A stretch of DNA of 63,910 nucleotides from an uncultured Oscillospiraceae bacterium (GCA_900763685.1 CAAFLF010000004.1:1-63910), one strand, 5' to 3'. Shown: positions 16,220 through 24,188, counted from the first letter of the stretch. Translations and numbers: made by a program. Notes: generated by a model from the sequence alone, not told the origin.

Positions 16220-17425
16220 TCAGCCCAGGAGGCCAAGGGACTGCTTCCACTGGAGGATGCGGCGGCAGGCGGCGTCGATGTCGGACTCGGAGAGGGTGCC
16301 CTCCGCGATGGCGGAGAGGACGGCGGGGATCTGGGTCTGGTAGTCGGTGGTGATGATGAGGTCGTTCCCGGCCTGGAGGGCCAGGACGGCTACGGCGCCG
16401 TCCCTGGCGTAGGCCTGGACCGCGTCCATGGCGAGATCGTCCGTCATGGCGACCCCGGCGAAGCCCAGATCGTCCCGCAGCGTCCGGTGGACGGCGGGGG
16501 AGAGGGAGGCCGGGAGCTCCGGGTCCATGCACTCCACGATGTTGTGGCTCACCAGGACGGCGGCGGTGCCCTGGCCCGCGGCGAAGCCCGCGTGGAAGGG
16601 CAGGAAGTCCGAGTTCTCAAAGGTCGCGAGGTCCCGGCTGTCCCGGGCGATGCCGGTGTGGGTGTCCACGTTGTTGCCGTAGCCGGGGAAGTGCTTCAGG
16701 ACGCTGCCCATGCCGTCCTGCCGGGCCTGGGAGACCACGGCGGAGACGAAGGCGGAGGTGGCGGCGGCGTCCTGGCCGAAGGAGCGGTCATAGATGAAGT
16801 CCTCCGGGTCGGTGGAGACGTCGCAGACCGGGGCCAGGTTCACGTTGATGCCGAGAGAGGCGAGCAGGGCGTCCTTCTCGGCGGTATCCCGGACGACGGC
16901 GTCCAGGCCGCCGGAGGCGTAGAGCTTCTGGGGGGAGGAGAACTTGCGCTCTCGCAGCAGGGGGTTCCGGCTGACACGGACCACGGTGCCGCCCTCCTCA
17001 TCCACGCCGATGAGAAGGGGGACGCCGCTGTCGCCCTCGGCGGCGGTTTGATAGCTCTGGATATTGGCGCGGACCGCGTCCGCCGTGAGCCAGGCGCCCT
17101 GGGCGTCCTGGAAGTCCCGGCCGAAGAGGAGGTAGCCGCCTAAGTGGTACTCCGTCACGTCCTCCGCCGCGCCCTCCGCCGGGCAGCGGACGAAGAAGAG
17201 CTGCCCCACCTTCTGCGCGAGGCTCAGGGAGGCGAGGGTGTCCTCAATTTGCTGGGCGGCCAACTCCTCCGGCGTGGGTTCCGGGGGCGGGGCGGGCTCC
17301 TGGGACGAGGCGGCGCCGGAGCTTGCCGCCGGGGCGGAGGAGGCGGCGGGGGCGGGGCCGTCGCCGCAGGCGGTGAGGGACAGGAGCAGCAGCGCCGCCA
17401 GCAGGGCGGAGAGGGTTTTTCTCAT
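16220..17425 (-). CDS. GH3 beta-N-acetylhexosaminidase-like lipoprotein (NagZ type)
   Basis: A 401-residue glycoside hydrolase family 3 lipoprotein, probably releasing N-acetylglucosamine from muropeptides or glycans outside the membrane. The signal peptide ends LLSLTAC with the Cys near 20. A Ala/Ser/Pro-rich tether follows. The catalytic domain has KHFPGYG and the nucleophile segment MTDDLAM (Asp near 329). The start is the second ATG because AAGGAGGT sits just before it; an in-frame ATG six codons earlier covers that ribosome site. It is monocistronic by appearance. Confidence 0.88.
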   Translation of the reverse strand: MRKTLSALLAALLLLSLTACGDGPAPAASSAPAASSGAASSQEPAPPPEPTPEELAAQQIEDTLASLSLAQKVGQLFFVRCPAEGAAEDVTEYHLGGYLLFGRDFQDAQGAWLTADAVRANIQSYQTAAEGDSGVPLLIGVDEEGGTVVRVSRNPLLRERKFSSPQKLYASGGLDAVVRDTAEKDALLASLGINVNLAPVCDVSTDPEDFIYDRSFGQDAAATSAFVSAVVSQARQDGMGSVLKHFPGYGNNVDTHTGIARDSRDLATFENSDFLPFHAGFAAGQGTAAVLVSHNIVECMDPELPASLSPAVHRTLRDDLGFAGVAMTDDLAMDAVQAYARDGAVAVLALQAGNDLIITTDYQTQIPAVLSAIAEGTLSESDIDAACRRILQWKQSLGLLG

Positions 17426-17490
17426 AGGGACCTCCTTCATGGGCGGAAAGGTGGATGGGGATTCAAAGAACAGTTTACCACAAAGCCGGG

Positions 17491-17521
17491 AAAAAGGAAA
17501 GCCCCCGCCGAAGGGCGGGGG
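17491..17521 (-). terminator. Terminator of the tiny-ORF unit
   Basis: On the minus strand a CCCCCGCC/GGCGGGGG hairpin closes on CTTC and runs into CTTTCCTTTTT. It lies just after the stop of the 20-codon frame. Confidence 0.8.
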
Positions 17522-17528
17522 ACAGGCG

Positions 17529-17591
17529 TCAGCGGTTCAGGAAAAAGAGCCCGACCAGGCAGGTGATGGACATGGACGCCATGGCATCCAT
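17529..17591 (-). CDS. Putative 20-residue hydrophobic peptide
   Basis: The frame MDAMASMSITCLVGLFFLNR is preceded by a full AAGGAGGT ribosome site with about nine bases spacing. It has one hydrophobic stretch, residues 8-18, ending in Asn-Arg. A terminator follows 8 bases after the stop, and a consensus promoter lies about 240 bases upstream, so the frame is the only candidate coding content of an isolated transcript of about 340 bases. The size, hydrophobicity and long leader recall type I toxin mRNAs or small membrane peptides. No antisense partner was identified. It could also be fortuitous translation in a non-coding RNA. Confidence 0.45.
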   Translation of the reverse strand: MDAMASMSITCLVGLFFLNR

Positions 17592-17648
17592 GTCTTTGGG
17601 GACCTCCTTGGAAAGAGAACCTCCCAGTTCGGGAAAGGGTTCCCGCGC

Positions 17649-17729
17649 TGTCACTGGTTCGGCAATCCGCTCTCCAATCCTTGGGGATCCGGATTCCCAC
17701 GCCAGTGTGCGCACTGGCTCGGAATGACA
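17649..17729. repeat. TGTCA-bounded palindromic repeat (MITE-like)
   Basis: The element begins TGTCACTGGTTCGGCAATCC and ends CTCGGAATGACA, so the ends TGTCA/TGACA are inverted. CCAGTG/CACTGG forms an inner hairpin around TGCG near 17,702-17,717. It lies in the leader of the tiny-ORF transcript. Similar elements are common between genes in related gut Clostridia, as far as I recall; only one copy was seen here. Confidence 0.55.
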
Positions 17730-17829
17730 GACACAGAAAGCAGCGTAGGAACACAAAAGAAAATTGGCAGAAAAAGGCGGCCTGGCTATCGTTCGCCTGA
17801 CTGCCGGTTGGTGCTTACCCGTAACGACT

Positions 17830-17858
17830 CCTATAACGCCTGCCGGGGGAAATGTCAA
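17830..17858 (-). promoter_or_regulatory. Promoter of the tiny-ORF unit
   Basis: On the minus strand, consensus TTGACA, a 17-base spacer and TATAGG. Transcription would start near 17,823 and run through the repeat and the 20-codon frame to the terminator at 17,491. No other gene lies between 17,426 and 17,927. Confidence 0.7.
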
Positions 17859-17927
17859 GGGGCGTCGCTCCGGCGGGCGCTTGGGGGGAAAGCCCGGGGA
17901 CCGCTTTCGCGGCCCCCGGGCGAGGGC

Positions 17928-18794
17928 TCAGAGGAGCGAGAAGTCGATGCCCTCGGCGAAGGCCTCCAGGTCCTCCCGGGAGAGGGGGTCCTCCGTGCCC
18001 AGGATGTTCACGGCCACGAAGCTCTCCGGCCGGTCGGCCAGGATCAGGGCGTGGCTGCCGTCCACCCGCTCCGCCAGGAGGAGGGGGACCCCATCCGCCG
18101 TCTCGTAGACCCACTGGCGGTAGGCGTCGGCGTCCCCGATGTTGAGGTAGACCTCGTCAAAGACGCCCTTGGCCGTCCGGCGGAACTGGAAGCCCCGCTC
18201 CACGCCGTCCGCCGCCGTCCAGCCGCCGTCGCACTGGAAGGTGCCGTCCGGGTAGGCGTAGCCGGGGTAGATGAGGGCCGGGTCAATAAAAGGCCCGGTG
18301 ACCGCCAGGAAGGCGGCGGTGTCGTCATAGATGGTGTTATCCTGGTGGAGGGCGAGGTTGTACTTCGCCGCGATGGCGTCCAGGGTCTCCGCCATCTCCT
18401 CCGTCCAGACGCCGTAGGGGAGGTAGCGCTCCGAAAGCCCTGTGTCCCCGTTGCCGATGGCGTCCAGGGCCCCGCCGTCGTCGTAGTGGCTCAGAAAATC
18501 CTGCCAGTCCGCGGCGGCCTGATACTCCGGGCTCCCAAACCAGCCCTGGAGGGAGAGGACCTCCGTGCCCTCCTCCACGCCGCTGCCGGCGTCCCCCTGG
18601 GGCAGGGCCGCCTGGCGCAGGCCGAACCAATCCTCCGCCACCGCCGTGGCGCTGAGGGCGGCCGCGAGCATGATCGCCGCCGCCAGGGCCGCGAAGGTCC
18701 GGGGGCTCCGGCGCTTCCGGCGGGGGAAATCCGCCTGCCGCACCTCCCCGTGGACCTGGGAAAAGGTCGCCTGGTAAAGTTCCTTATTCGTCAT
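17928..18794 (-). CDS. Anti-sigma-type membrane protein paired with an ECF-like sigma
   Basis: A 288-residue protein with a short basic cytoplasmic N-terminus (1-32), one membrane segment (about 33-53) and a large outer domain that I cannot assign. This is the topology of anti-sigma factors. The start ATG at 18,794 lies inside the last codons of the sigma gene when that gene is read in its corrected frame (11-base overlap), the classic arrangement of sigma/anti-sigma pairs. It would hold the sigma at the membrane until an outside signal arrives. The outer domain lacks any recognised zinc or RsiV-like motif. Confidence 0.65.
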   Translation of the reverse strand: MTNKELYQATFSQVHGEVRQADFPRRKRRSPRTFAALAAAIMLAAALSATAVAEDWFGLRQAALPQGDAGSGVEEGTEVLSLQGWFGSPEYQAAADWQDFLSHYDDGGALDAIGNGDTGLSERYLPYGVWTEEMAETLDAIAAKYNLALHQDNTIYDDTAAFLAVTGPFIDPALIYPGYAYPDGTFQCDGGWTAADGVERGFQFRRTAKGVFDEVYLNIGDADAYRQWVYETADGVPLLLAERVDGSHALILADRPESFVAVNILGTEDPLSREDLEAFAEGIDFSLL

Positions 18795-19267
18795 CCTGCC
18801 ATGCCTCCCAACGTTCCCGCAGGAGCTTCCTCGCCCGGCTGAGGCGGGTGGTGACGGCGCTCTGGCTGAGCCCCAGCACCTCCCCGATCTCCCGGACGGA
18901 GAAGCTCCTCGTAGTAGAATAGATCCAGCACGGTGCGGTACTTCTCCGGCAGGGACATGACGGCCTCGTAGAGCTCGCCCTGCTCCGGCGTCTCGAAGGC
19001 GGGCTGGTTCTCGAGACTGTCCCAGTCCACCCGGCGGCGCCGCCAGGGACTGCGCGGTTGGTCCAGGCACCAGTTCACCGTCACCCGCAGCAGCCAGCGG
19101 CGCAGGTGCTCCTCGGACGCGAAGGGGGCCTTCTGCCGCCAGAGGCGGAGGAAGACCTCCTGCACGGCGTCGTCAGCGTCGGCGTAGGAGCCCAGCTGGT
19201 GCAGGGCAAGGCGGAAGACCATGTCCTGCCAGCGCTGGGCCGCCTGGTCAAAGAATTCCTGTTCCAT
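18784..19267 (-). pseudogene. ECF-type sigma-70 factor with a +1 frameshift in region 4
   Basis: Region 2 is intact (ADADDAVQEVFLRLWRQK and neighbouring helices), and region 4 begins SLPEKYRTVLDLFYYE. The uninterrupted frame then runs into RPGDRGGAG and stops without a helix-turn-helix. Skipping one base at about 18,905-18,910 (GAGGAGC read as GAGAGC) restores SFSVREIGEVLGLSQS and a normal end ERWEAWQDDE, overlapping the anti-sigma start. The gene is therefore either newly inactivated or carries a one-base sequencing error. The ATG at 19,267 follows GAGGTCG. An earlier in-frame ATG is at 19,297. Confidence 0.8.
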
Positions 19268-19337
19268 GTTGGATCGACCTCGTTTGAATGCATTCACCCT
19301 TTATACGGGGGAGGGGGCGGATTTGTCACGAGGAAAA

Positions 19338-19371
19338 GGGAGCGGACCGCCGCCCGCTCCCCTTTTTTTCG
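19338..19371. terminator. Terminator after the GH13 amylase gene
   Basis: GGGAGCGG/CCGCTCCC hairpin with A's on one side and seven T's on the other. On the minus strand it lies two bases past the amylase stop. Confidence 0.7.
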
Positions 19372-19372
19372 C

Positions 19373-20656
19373 TCACTCCACCCGGAGGATGATGGGTTTT
19401 CCCTCGCAGGAGAGTTTCCCACCCCGCGCGGTGACGGTCTCGCCGTCGATGAGGTTCTCATACTGCCCGTCCCGGGCGTCCACCTTGACTTCGGCGGACT
19501 TGGCCTTCAGGGAGAAGACGCCCAGGAAGCGCTTTCCCTCCCCGCCCCGCTGCAGAATGGCGATGTCGTTCCCGTCGTCCGCCTCCGCCCGGAACCAGTC
19601 CTGGGTGCCGAAGCCCCGCTTCACGGCGGCAAGCCGCTGGAGGAGGGGAGTCAGGTCGCGGCCGGTCTGGCGGTCGATGGGCTCCTTCTCGAAAAGGCTC
19701 GGCAGGTGGTCGTTCTCAAACTCCTGCCCGGCGTAGAGCAGGGTGGTGCCCTTCAGGAAGTAGAGCATGGCGGTGTAGTTCCGAAGGGCCGCCTCGTCCC
19801 GGACGAAGGAGGCGATGCGGGGCTGGTCGTGGTTTTCCAGGAAGCGGAGCTTGTTGTAGCCTGCGGGGTAGGCCCCCTCCTGGTAGTTCAGCATGTCGAG
19901 ATAGTGGCTCAGGGCGATCTCCCCCCGGAGGTACTTGTCGAAGACCTCCCGGATGTCGTACTCATACTCCAGGTCGAAGGCGGAGTAGGCGTCGTAGTCC
20001 AGGGTGGAGGGAATGCCGTTCCGGCGGGCCAGGCAGCCGAAGCTGAGATGGACGGTCTCCGCCAGCCACACGCAGTCCGGGTTGACCTTGGCCACCTCTG
20101 CCCGGGCCCGCTCCCAGAATTTTAGGGGCACGAAGGAGGCCACGTCGCAGCGGAAGCCGTCCACGATCCTCGCCCAGCCAACCAGGGTCTCCACCAGGTA
20201 GTCCCAGAGCCCGGGGTGGGAGTAGTCCAGGTCGATGACATCCGACCAGTCGCCCATCTTGTTGCCGGGCCTGCCGTCGGGACCGTGGTAGAAGAACTCC
20301 GGGTGCTCCTGGAAGAGGACGGAGTCCGGGGAGGTGTGGTTGTAGACCACGTCGATCATGCACTTCATGCCCCGCGCGTGGATGGCGTCCACCAGGGCCT
20401 GGAAGTCCTCCATGGTGCCGTAGGCGGGGTTCACGGTCCGGTAGTCCCGGTTGGCGTAGGGGCAGCCGAGGCTTCCCTTCTTCCCGGCCTCGCCGATGGG
20501 GTGGATGGGCAAAAACCAGACGATATCCGTGCCGAGGGACTTGATCCGGTCGAGGTCCGGGATCACGGAGCGGAAGGTGCCCTCCGGCGTGTGGTTCCGG
20601 ACGTAGACGGAGTAGATGACCTGATTCTGAAGACGGGGATCGGTGTTGTTGGCCAT
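19373..20656 (-). CDS. GH13 alpha-amylase family glycosidase, short form
   Basis: A 427-residue intracellular glycoside hydrolase acting on alpha-glucans or maltodextrins. The catalytic triad is clear: Asp171 in GFRCDVASF, Glu200 in WLAETVH and Asp277 in FLENHDQPR. The conserved DVVYNHTSPDS lies near 102-112. There is no signal peptide and no extra N-terminal carbohydrate-binding domain, and the C-terminal all-beta domain is short. The start ATG at 20,656 follows AAGGAGGT; the longer frame upstream runs through intergenic repeats. The precise specificity (amylase, glucosidase or trehalose-type) is open. Confidence 0.88.
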   Translation of the reverse strand: MANNTDPRLQNQVIYSVYVRNHTPEGTFRSVIPDLDRIKSLGTDIVWFLPIHPIGEAGKKGSLGCPYANRDYRTVNPAYGTMEDFQALVDAIHARGMKCMIDVVYNHTSPDSVLFQEHPEFFYHGPDGRPGNKMGDWSDVIDLDYSHPGLWDYLVETLVGWARIVDGFRCDVASFVPLKFWERARAEVAKVNPDCVWLAETVHLSFGCLARRNGIPSTLDYDAYSAFDLEYEYDIREVFDKYLRGEIALSHYLDMLNYQEGAYPAGYNKLRFLENHDQPRIASFVRDEAALRNYTAMLYFLKGTTLLYAGQEFENDHLPSLFEKEPIDRQTGRDLTPLLQRLAAVKRGFGTQDWFRAEADDGNDIAILQRGGEGKRFLGVFSLKAKSAEVKVDARDGQYENLIDGETVTARGGKLSCEGKPIILRVE

Positions 20657-20702
20657 AGTGTTACCTCCTTGCAGCCCCATGGGGGCGGTGGTTGCTGATA
20701 AA

Positions 20703-20730
20703 AGTTTAACACAGTCTTTCAGGATTGCAA
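20703..20730 (-). promoter_or_regulatory. Promoter of the GH13 amylase gene
   Basis: On the minus strand TTGCAA, a 16-base spacer and TAAACT, about 45 bases before the start codon. Confidence 0.55.
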
Positions 20731-20846
20731 GAGGGAAAATGGGGGGTGGGCCGGATGGCCGGGGGTGCCGGGGAAGCCCGGCGGCTTTTGCTCCCTGCCC
20801 CGTCGGAACTCCGTAGGGCGGGGTGACCACACCCCGCCGTCGGTGG

Positions 20847-20862
20847 CCGGTTGACCAACCGG
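20847..20862. repeat. CCGGTTG/CAACCGG hairpin module
   Basis: A 7-bp stem with loop AC (CCGGTTGACCAACCGG). The same module occurs at 24,157-24,172, 47,494-47,509 and 48,085-48,099 with different loops, always beside a larger repeat. Just upstream, 20,817-20,838 forms another hairpin (GGCGGGGTG/CACCCCGCC). Confidence 0.65.
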
Positions 20863-20887
20863 GGGTGCCAAGGATGCTTGGCGGCAT

Positions 20888-21027
20888 CTGGGGATGTATT
20901 CTTTCCGAATTGAAAGAATACACCCCCAGACTCCCGAAGAAAAATTCTGGGGGCGTTTCGATTCCGCCCCCAGACCCCTCCTACGACCAAAGGAAGGGCT
21001 TCGGCCCTTCCTTTGGAAACCATCCCG
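20888..21027 (+). repeat. Triple-hairpin intergenic repeat, copy 2
   Basis: Same three hairpins and same 140-base span as 51-190: 20,888-20,929 (CTGGGG...CCCCAG, conserved core around CGAATT), a TCTGGGGGCG stem near 20,946-20,974, and 20,987-21,016 (CCAAAGGAAGGGC closing on TTCG). Outer arms of hairpin 1 match the reverse copy at 48,017-48,058, not copy 1. The 20,657-21,208 gap is filled by this, the neighbouring modules and the aspS terminator; there is no gene. Confidence 0.75.
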
Positions 21028-21072
21028 GGGTTTACGGGGGAGTTGCGAGGGACGGGGGACGGGGACGGGAGC

Positions 21073-21101
21073 GGCACGCCGGGGTCGTCGTGCCCTACGG
21101 G
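21073..21101 (+). repeat. GGCACG hairpin repeat, short form, copy d
   Basis: GGCACG, CCGGGGTCGT, CGTGCC, CTACGGG, preceded directly by GGGGGAC/GGGGAC/GGGAGC units. Confidence 0.65.
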
Positions 21102-21171
21102 AGACGAGGGTGTTGATGGCCTGGTAGTTCTGGCGCGGGGGATTGGGCGGTTGGGGCCCTGTGGGGGCCAT

Positions 21172-21207
21172 AAAAAAGAGCTCCCGTGAAAACGGGAGCT
21201 CTTTCGG
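21172..21207 (-). terminator. Terminator after aspS
   Basis: A GAGCTCCCGT/ACGGGAGCTC hairpin, closing on TTTTC when read on the minus strand, then a T run. It begins two bases after the aspS stop. Confidence 0.9.
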
Positions 21208-21208
21208 T

Positions 21209-22981
21209 TTACTCGGGCTTTACCAGGGCGATGTGGAGCTCGTCCAGCTGCTTCTGGGTGACCTCGCTGGGGGCGGACATCATGACATCCTGGGCGTTCT
21301 TGTTCATGGGGAAGGGGATGATCTCCCGGATGGAGTCCTCGCCGGCCAGGAGCATCACCATGCGGTCCACGCCGGGGGCGATGCCCGCGTGGGGGGGCGC
21401 GCCGTAGGTGAAGGCGTTGTACATGGCGGGGAACTTGGCCTTCACGTCGTCCTCGCCCAGGCGCACCAGCTCAAAGGCCTTCACCATGATCTCAGGATCG
21501 TGGTTCCGGACGGCGCCGGAGCTGAGCTCCACGCCGTTGCAGACCAGGTCGTACTGGTCGGCGGTGATGGAGAGGGGATCGATCTCGCCCTTTTCGGCCT
21601 TGAGGAGGACATCCAGGCCGCCCGCGGGCATGGAGAAGGGGTTATGGCAGAATTCCAGCTCGCCGGACTCGTCGCCGATCTCGTACATGGGGAAGTCCAC
21701 GATCCAGCAGAAGGCGTACTGCTCCTTGTCCATGTGGCCGGGGACGGCGGCGCCCAAGGTCTTCACCAGGACGCCCGCGGTCTTCTGGGCCTGGGGCAGC
21801 TTCCCGGCGGCGATGGCCACGAAGTCGTTGGCCTTCAGGTCCAGGGCCTCCACCACCTTCTCCTTGATGGGGTTCACGAACTTGGCGATGCCGCCGACCA
21901 GCTCGCCCTTCTCGTCCAGCCGGAACCAGTAGGGCTTGCCGCCGGAGACGGTCTCCACGTCCGCGAGGGTCTTGTCGATGAACTTCCGGGTCTCGTGGAA
22001 GCCGCTGACCACCACGGCCTTGACGCGATTCCCGGCGAAGGGCTCAAAGCCGCAGTCCGCCAGGACCTCGGTGACATCCTGGACGGTGAGGTCGATGCGC
22101 AGGTCCGGCTTGTCGCTGCCGTACTTCTCCATGGCCTCCCGGTAGGGGATGCGGGTGAAGGGGGCGGCGCTGGCCCGGTCATAGGTGCCGTATTTCGCGA
22201 AGATGGGGGGCAGCACGTCCTCCAGCACGGCGAAGACATCCTCCTGAGAGGCGAAGGCCATCTCCATGTCCAGCTGATAGAACTCGCCGGGGGAGCGGTC
22301 GGCCCGGGCGTCCTCATCCCGGAAGCAGGGGGCGATCTGGAAGTAGCGGTCGAAGCCGGAGGTCATCAGCAGCTGCTTGAACTGCTGGGGCGCCTGGGGC
22401 AGGGCGTAGAACTTGCCGGGGTGGTTCCGGGCGGGCACCAGGTAGTCCCGGGCGCCCTCGGGGGAGGAAGCCGTCAGGATGGGGGTGGTGATCTCCAGGA
22501 AGCCGTGCTCCGTCATGGACTGGCGCAGGGCGGCCACCACCTGGCAGCGGAGGATGATGTTCTTCTTCACCTCGGGGTTCCGCAGGTCCAGGTAGCGGTA
22601 CTTGAGCCGCTGGGCCTCGTCGGCCTCCCGGCTGCGGTTGATGGGGAAGGGCAGCTCGTTGTGCTGGCAGCGGCCCAGCACCTCCACACGGGCGGGGACC
22701 ACCTCGATGTCGCCGGTGGCGATCTTGCCGTTCTTGCTGTCCCGCTCCCGGACGGCGCCCTCCACGGAAATGGTGGATTCCTTGGTGATGGCCTTGAAGG
22801 TGTTCACCATCTCCTCGGTCTCCGCCACGATCTGGGTGGTGCCGTAGAAGTCCCGGAGGACCACGAAGGCGAGACTGGCGCTGACGACCCGGACGTTCTC
22901 CATCCAGCCCACCAGCTTGACTTCCTTCCCCGCGTCGCCGAGCCGCAGCTCCCCGCAGGTATGGGTACGCATCTGCATCAT
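21209..22981 (-). CDS. aspS: Aspartyl-tRNA synthetase
   Basis: A 590-residue class II synthetase of the bacterial type, with an N-terminal OB-fold anticodon domain (about 1-110), the catalytic core, and the large GAD insertion typical of bacterial AspRS (about 285-420). Motif 2 is FRDEDARADRSPGEFYQLD and motif 3 is GIAPGVDRMVMLL. It ends two bases before a strong terminator. An AT-rich stretch upstream (TATACAAT near 23,021) may provide its own promoter, since a 1.2-kb region with repeats and a small membrane gene separates it from hisS. Confidence 0.96.
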   Translation of the reverse strand: MMQMRTHTCGELRLGDAGKEVKLVGWMENVRVVSASLAFVVLRDFYGTTQIVAETEEMVNTFKAITKESTISVEGAVRERDSKNGKIATGDIEVVPARVEVLGRCQHNELPFPINRSREADEAQRLKYRYLDLRNPEVKKNIILRCQVVAALRQSMTEHGFLEITTPILTASSPEGARDYLVPARNHPGKFYALPQAPQQFKQLLMTSGFDRYFQIAPCFRDEDARADRSPGEFYQLDMEMAFASQEDVFAVLEDVLPPIFAKYGTYDRASAAPFTRIPYREAMEKYGSDKPDLRIDLTVQDVTEVLADCGFEPFAGNRVKAVVVSGFHETRKFIDKTLADVETVSGGKPYWFRLDEKGELVGGIAKFVNPIKEKVVEALDLKANDFVAIAAGKLPQAQKTAGVLVKTLGAAVPGHMDKEQYAFCWIVDFPMYEIGDESGELEFCHNPFSMPAGGLDVLLKAEKGEIDPLSITADQYDLVCNGVELSSGAVRNHDPEIMVKAFELVRLGEDDVKAKFPAMYNAFTYGAPPHAGIAPGVDRMVMLLAGEDSIREIIPFPMNKNAQDVMMSAPSEVTQKQLDELHIALVKPE

Positions 22982-23054
22982 AGTTTTGCTTCCTTTCGGT
23001 GTGAATTTGATCGCTGATTGTATATTTTGGATTAGATACTACAGATTGGAATGG

Positions 23055-23576
23055 TTATTCGGCCCGTTCCCAGAAGGCGTGGGCCATTTCCTGGCCGATC
23101 GCCTGGCTGTCCTTCATCCGCAGCGGCAGGGTCACGCCGTGGTCGAGGTCCTGGTACGCCCAGGAATCGATCCGGAAGCTGAGCTCGCCCACCCAGGCGG
23201 TCGACGGGTCATTGCCCTGGAAGAAGTCCAGGTACAGATGGCCGATGTCGTCCTCTTCCAGGGTCTTGCTCTGGGAGGAGGACGTCCCCGCCAGGAAGGG
23301 GAGGGCCTGGACCAGGACGCTGGTGGGGGCCCGGCGGAACCGCAGGGCCTGGACCTCGCCCCAGAGCTCGTCAAATTCCGGCGTCCCTTTGAGGAGCGTC
23401 AGGCTCCGGTCCACCTGCTTGCTGCCGTCAAAATCCAGGACGGTCACGCTGATCTGGTCCGGCTCCAGGCCGGGGAAGAGGGTCTCCACCCCCACCGGGC
23501 GGGCGTACCAGACGCCCCCCAGGATCAAAAGGGCGATGACCAGAAGAAGGGCGGTTTTCCAGAAACGCTTTTTCAT
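23055..23576 (-). CDS. Membrane-anchored protein of unknown function
   Basis: A 173-residue protein with a basic N-terminus (MKKRFWK) and one membrane segment (about 8-26), then an outer soluble domain of about 145 residues rich in aromatic and acidic residues. I do not recognise the domain. The ATG at 23,576 follows AGGAAAGGTG; the longer frame upstream runs through intergenic repeats. It lies 73 bases before aspS on the same strand, so the two may share a transcript. Catalytic motifs are not evident. Confidence 0.65.
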   Translation of the reverse strand: MKKRFWKTALLLVIALLILGGVWYARPVGVETLFPGLEPDQISVTVLDFDGSKQVDRSLTLLKGTPEFDELWGEVQALRFRRAPTSVLVQALPFLAGTSSSQSKTLEEDDIGHLYLDFFQGNDPSTAWVGELSFRIDSWAYQDLDHGVTLPLRMKDSQAIGQEMAHAFWERAE

Positions 23577-23709
23577 TCGGTGGCACCTTTCCTTGTTCCG
23601 TCGCGCGGGGTGGTGTTCCGCACCCCGTGCAAAAATGGAAGTGTGAGGTGATGTTCCGTGTCCCACGAGGGATGGGGGACGGGGGGACGAGAGACGGGGG
23701 ACGGGAGAC

Positions 23710-23738
23710 GGCACGCCGAGGTCGTCGTGCCCTACGGG
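23710..23738 (+). repeat. GGCACG hairpin repeat, short form, copy e
   Basis: GGCACG, CCGAGGTCGT, CGTGCC, CTACGGG, preceded by GGGGGAC and GGGAGAC units and followed by a GGGTGGTTG/CGACCACCC hairpin (23,736-23,756). Confidence 0.7.
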
Positions 23739-23898
23739 TGGTTGCGCGACCACCCTGGGTAGCTGACGCGCAGCGAAGCGTCCGCGCCAGCGGGGGCGAG
23801 GAACAGGTAAGAATCGACGCAAAGACCATCCCCAAAGGGGGTCAGCCCCCGCGACCGCCCCGGCAGCACTTAGCGAAGCGGAAAGCGCGGAAAGAGCA

Positions 23899-24172
23899 GC
23901 TGGTCAAATTCGGTTTTTGCCCGACAACTGAGCTGTCCCAGCACGGGGCAAACGGCCCGGAGGTCTGCTAGGCACCCCGCCCGTGCTCCCGCAGGGGCTG
24001 GAGGGTTTGGGGGCAGAACGGTTTAGAGCCGTATCCCCCGGCGGCCCGTGGCCGCCGGGACAGCGTTTTTTCTTTCGACGGCTCCACCGTCACTTTCTTT
24101 TTGCCGCTTGCAAAAAGAAAGTGGGGGTGGAAAGCCACAGGCCTTCGCCTGTACCCCCGGTTGGTCAACCGG
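23899..24172 (+). repeat. 270-base structured repeat, copy A
   Basis: A long element is shared in reverse orientation with 47,494-47,769. Conserved landmarks are GCTGGTCAAAT near its start, CCCGCCCGTGCTC, GGTTTGGGGGCAG, a CCGGCGG/CCGCCGG hairpin, a 14-bp hairpin at 24,091-24,123 (arms CACTTTCTTTTTGC and complement, loop CGCTT) and the CCGGTTG module at the end. The two copies differ at many positions yet keep these stems. A 66-residue minus-strand frame crosses it but differs between copies in a way that does not look like selected protein. It lies between hisS and the membrane protein gene; no other gene is seen in 23,577-24,188. Confidence 0.75.
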
Positions 24173-24188
24173 TTTTCGGCAAGAAGCC

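Noticed and set aside
17750..17858. A riboswitch in the leader of the tiny-ORF unit
   Set aside because: I compared it by memory with ZTP, guanidine, fluoride, preQ1 and NiCo cores and found no match. The structure remains unassigned.
20823..21127. Frames containing YSFRIERIHPQTPEEKFW that recur at several loci and could look like a conserved peptide
   Set aside because: The similarity comes from the triple-hairpin DNA repeat, appears in more than one frame and strand, and lacks consistent starts.
23968..24168. A 66-residue frame (FHPHFLFASGKKK) in the 270-base repeat, also found at 47,468-47,764
   Set aside because: The peptide is produced by the palindromic T-rich/A-rich hairpin. The two copies differ in ways that fit RNA pairing better than codon conservation.
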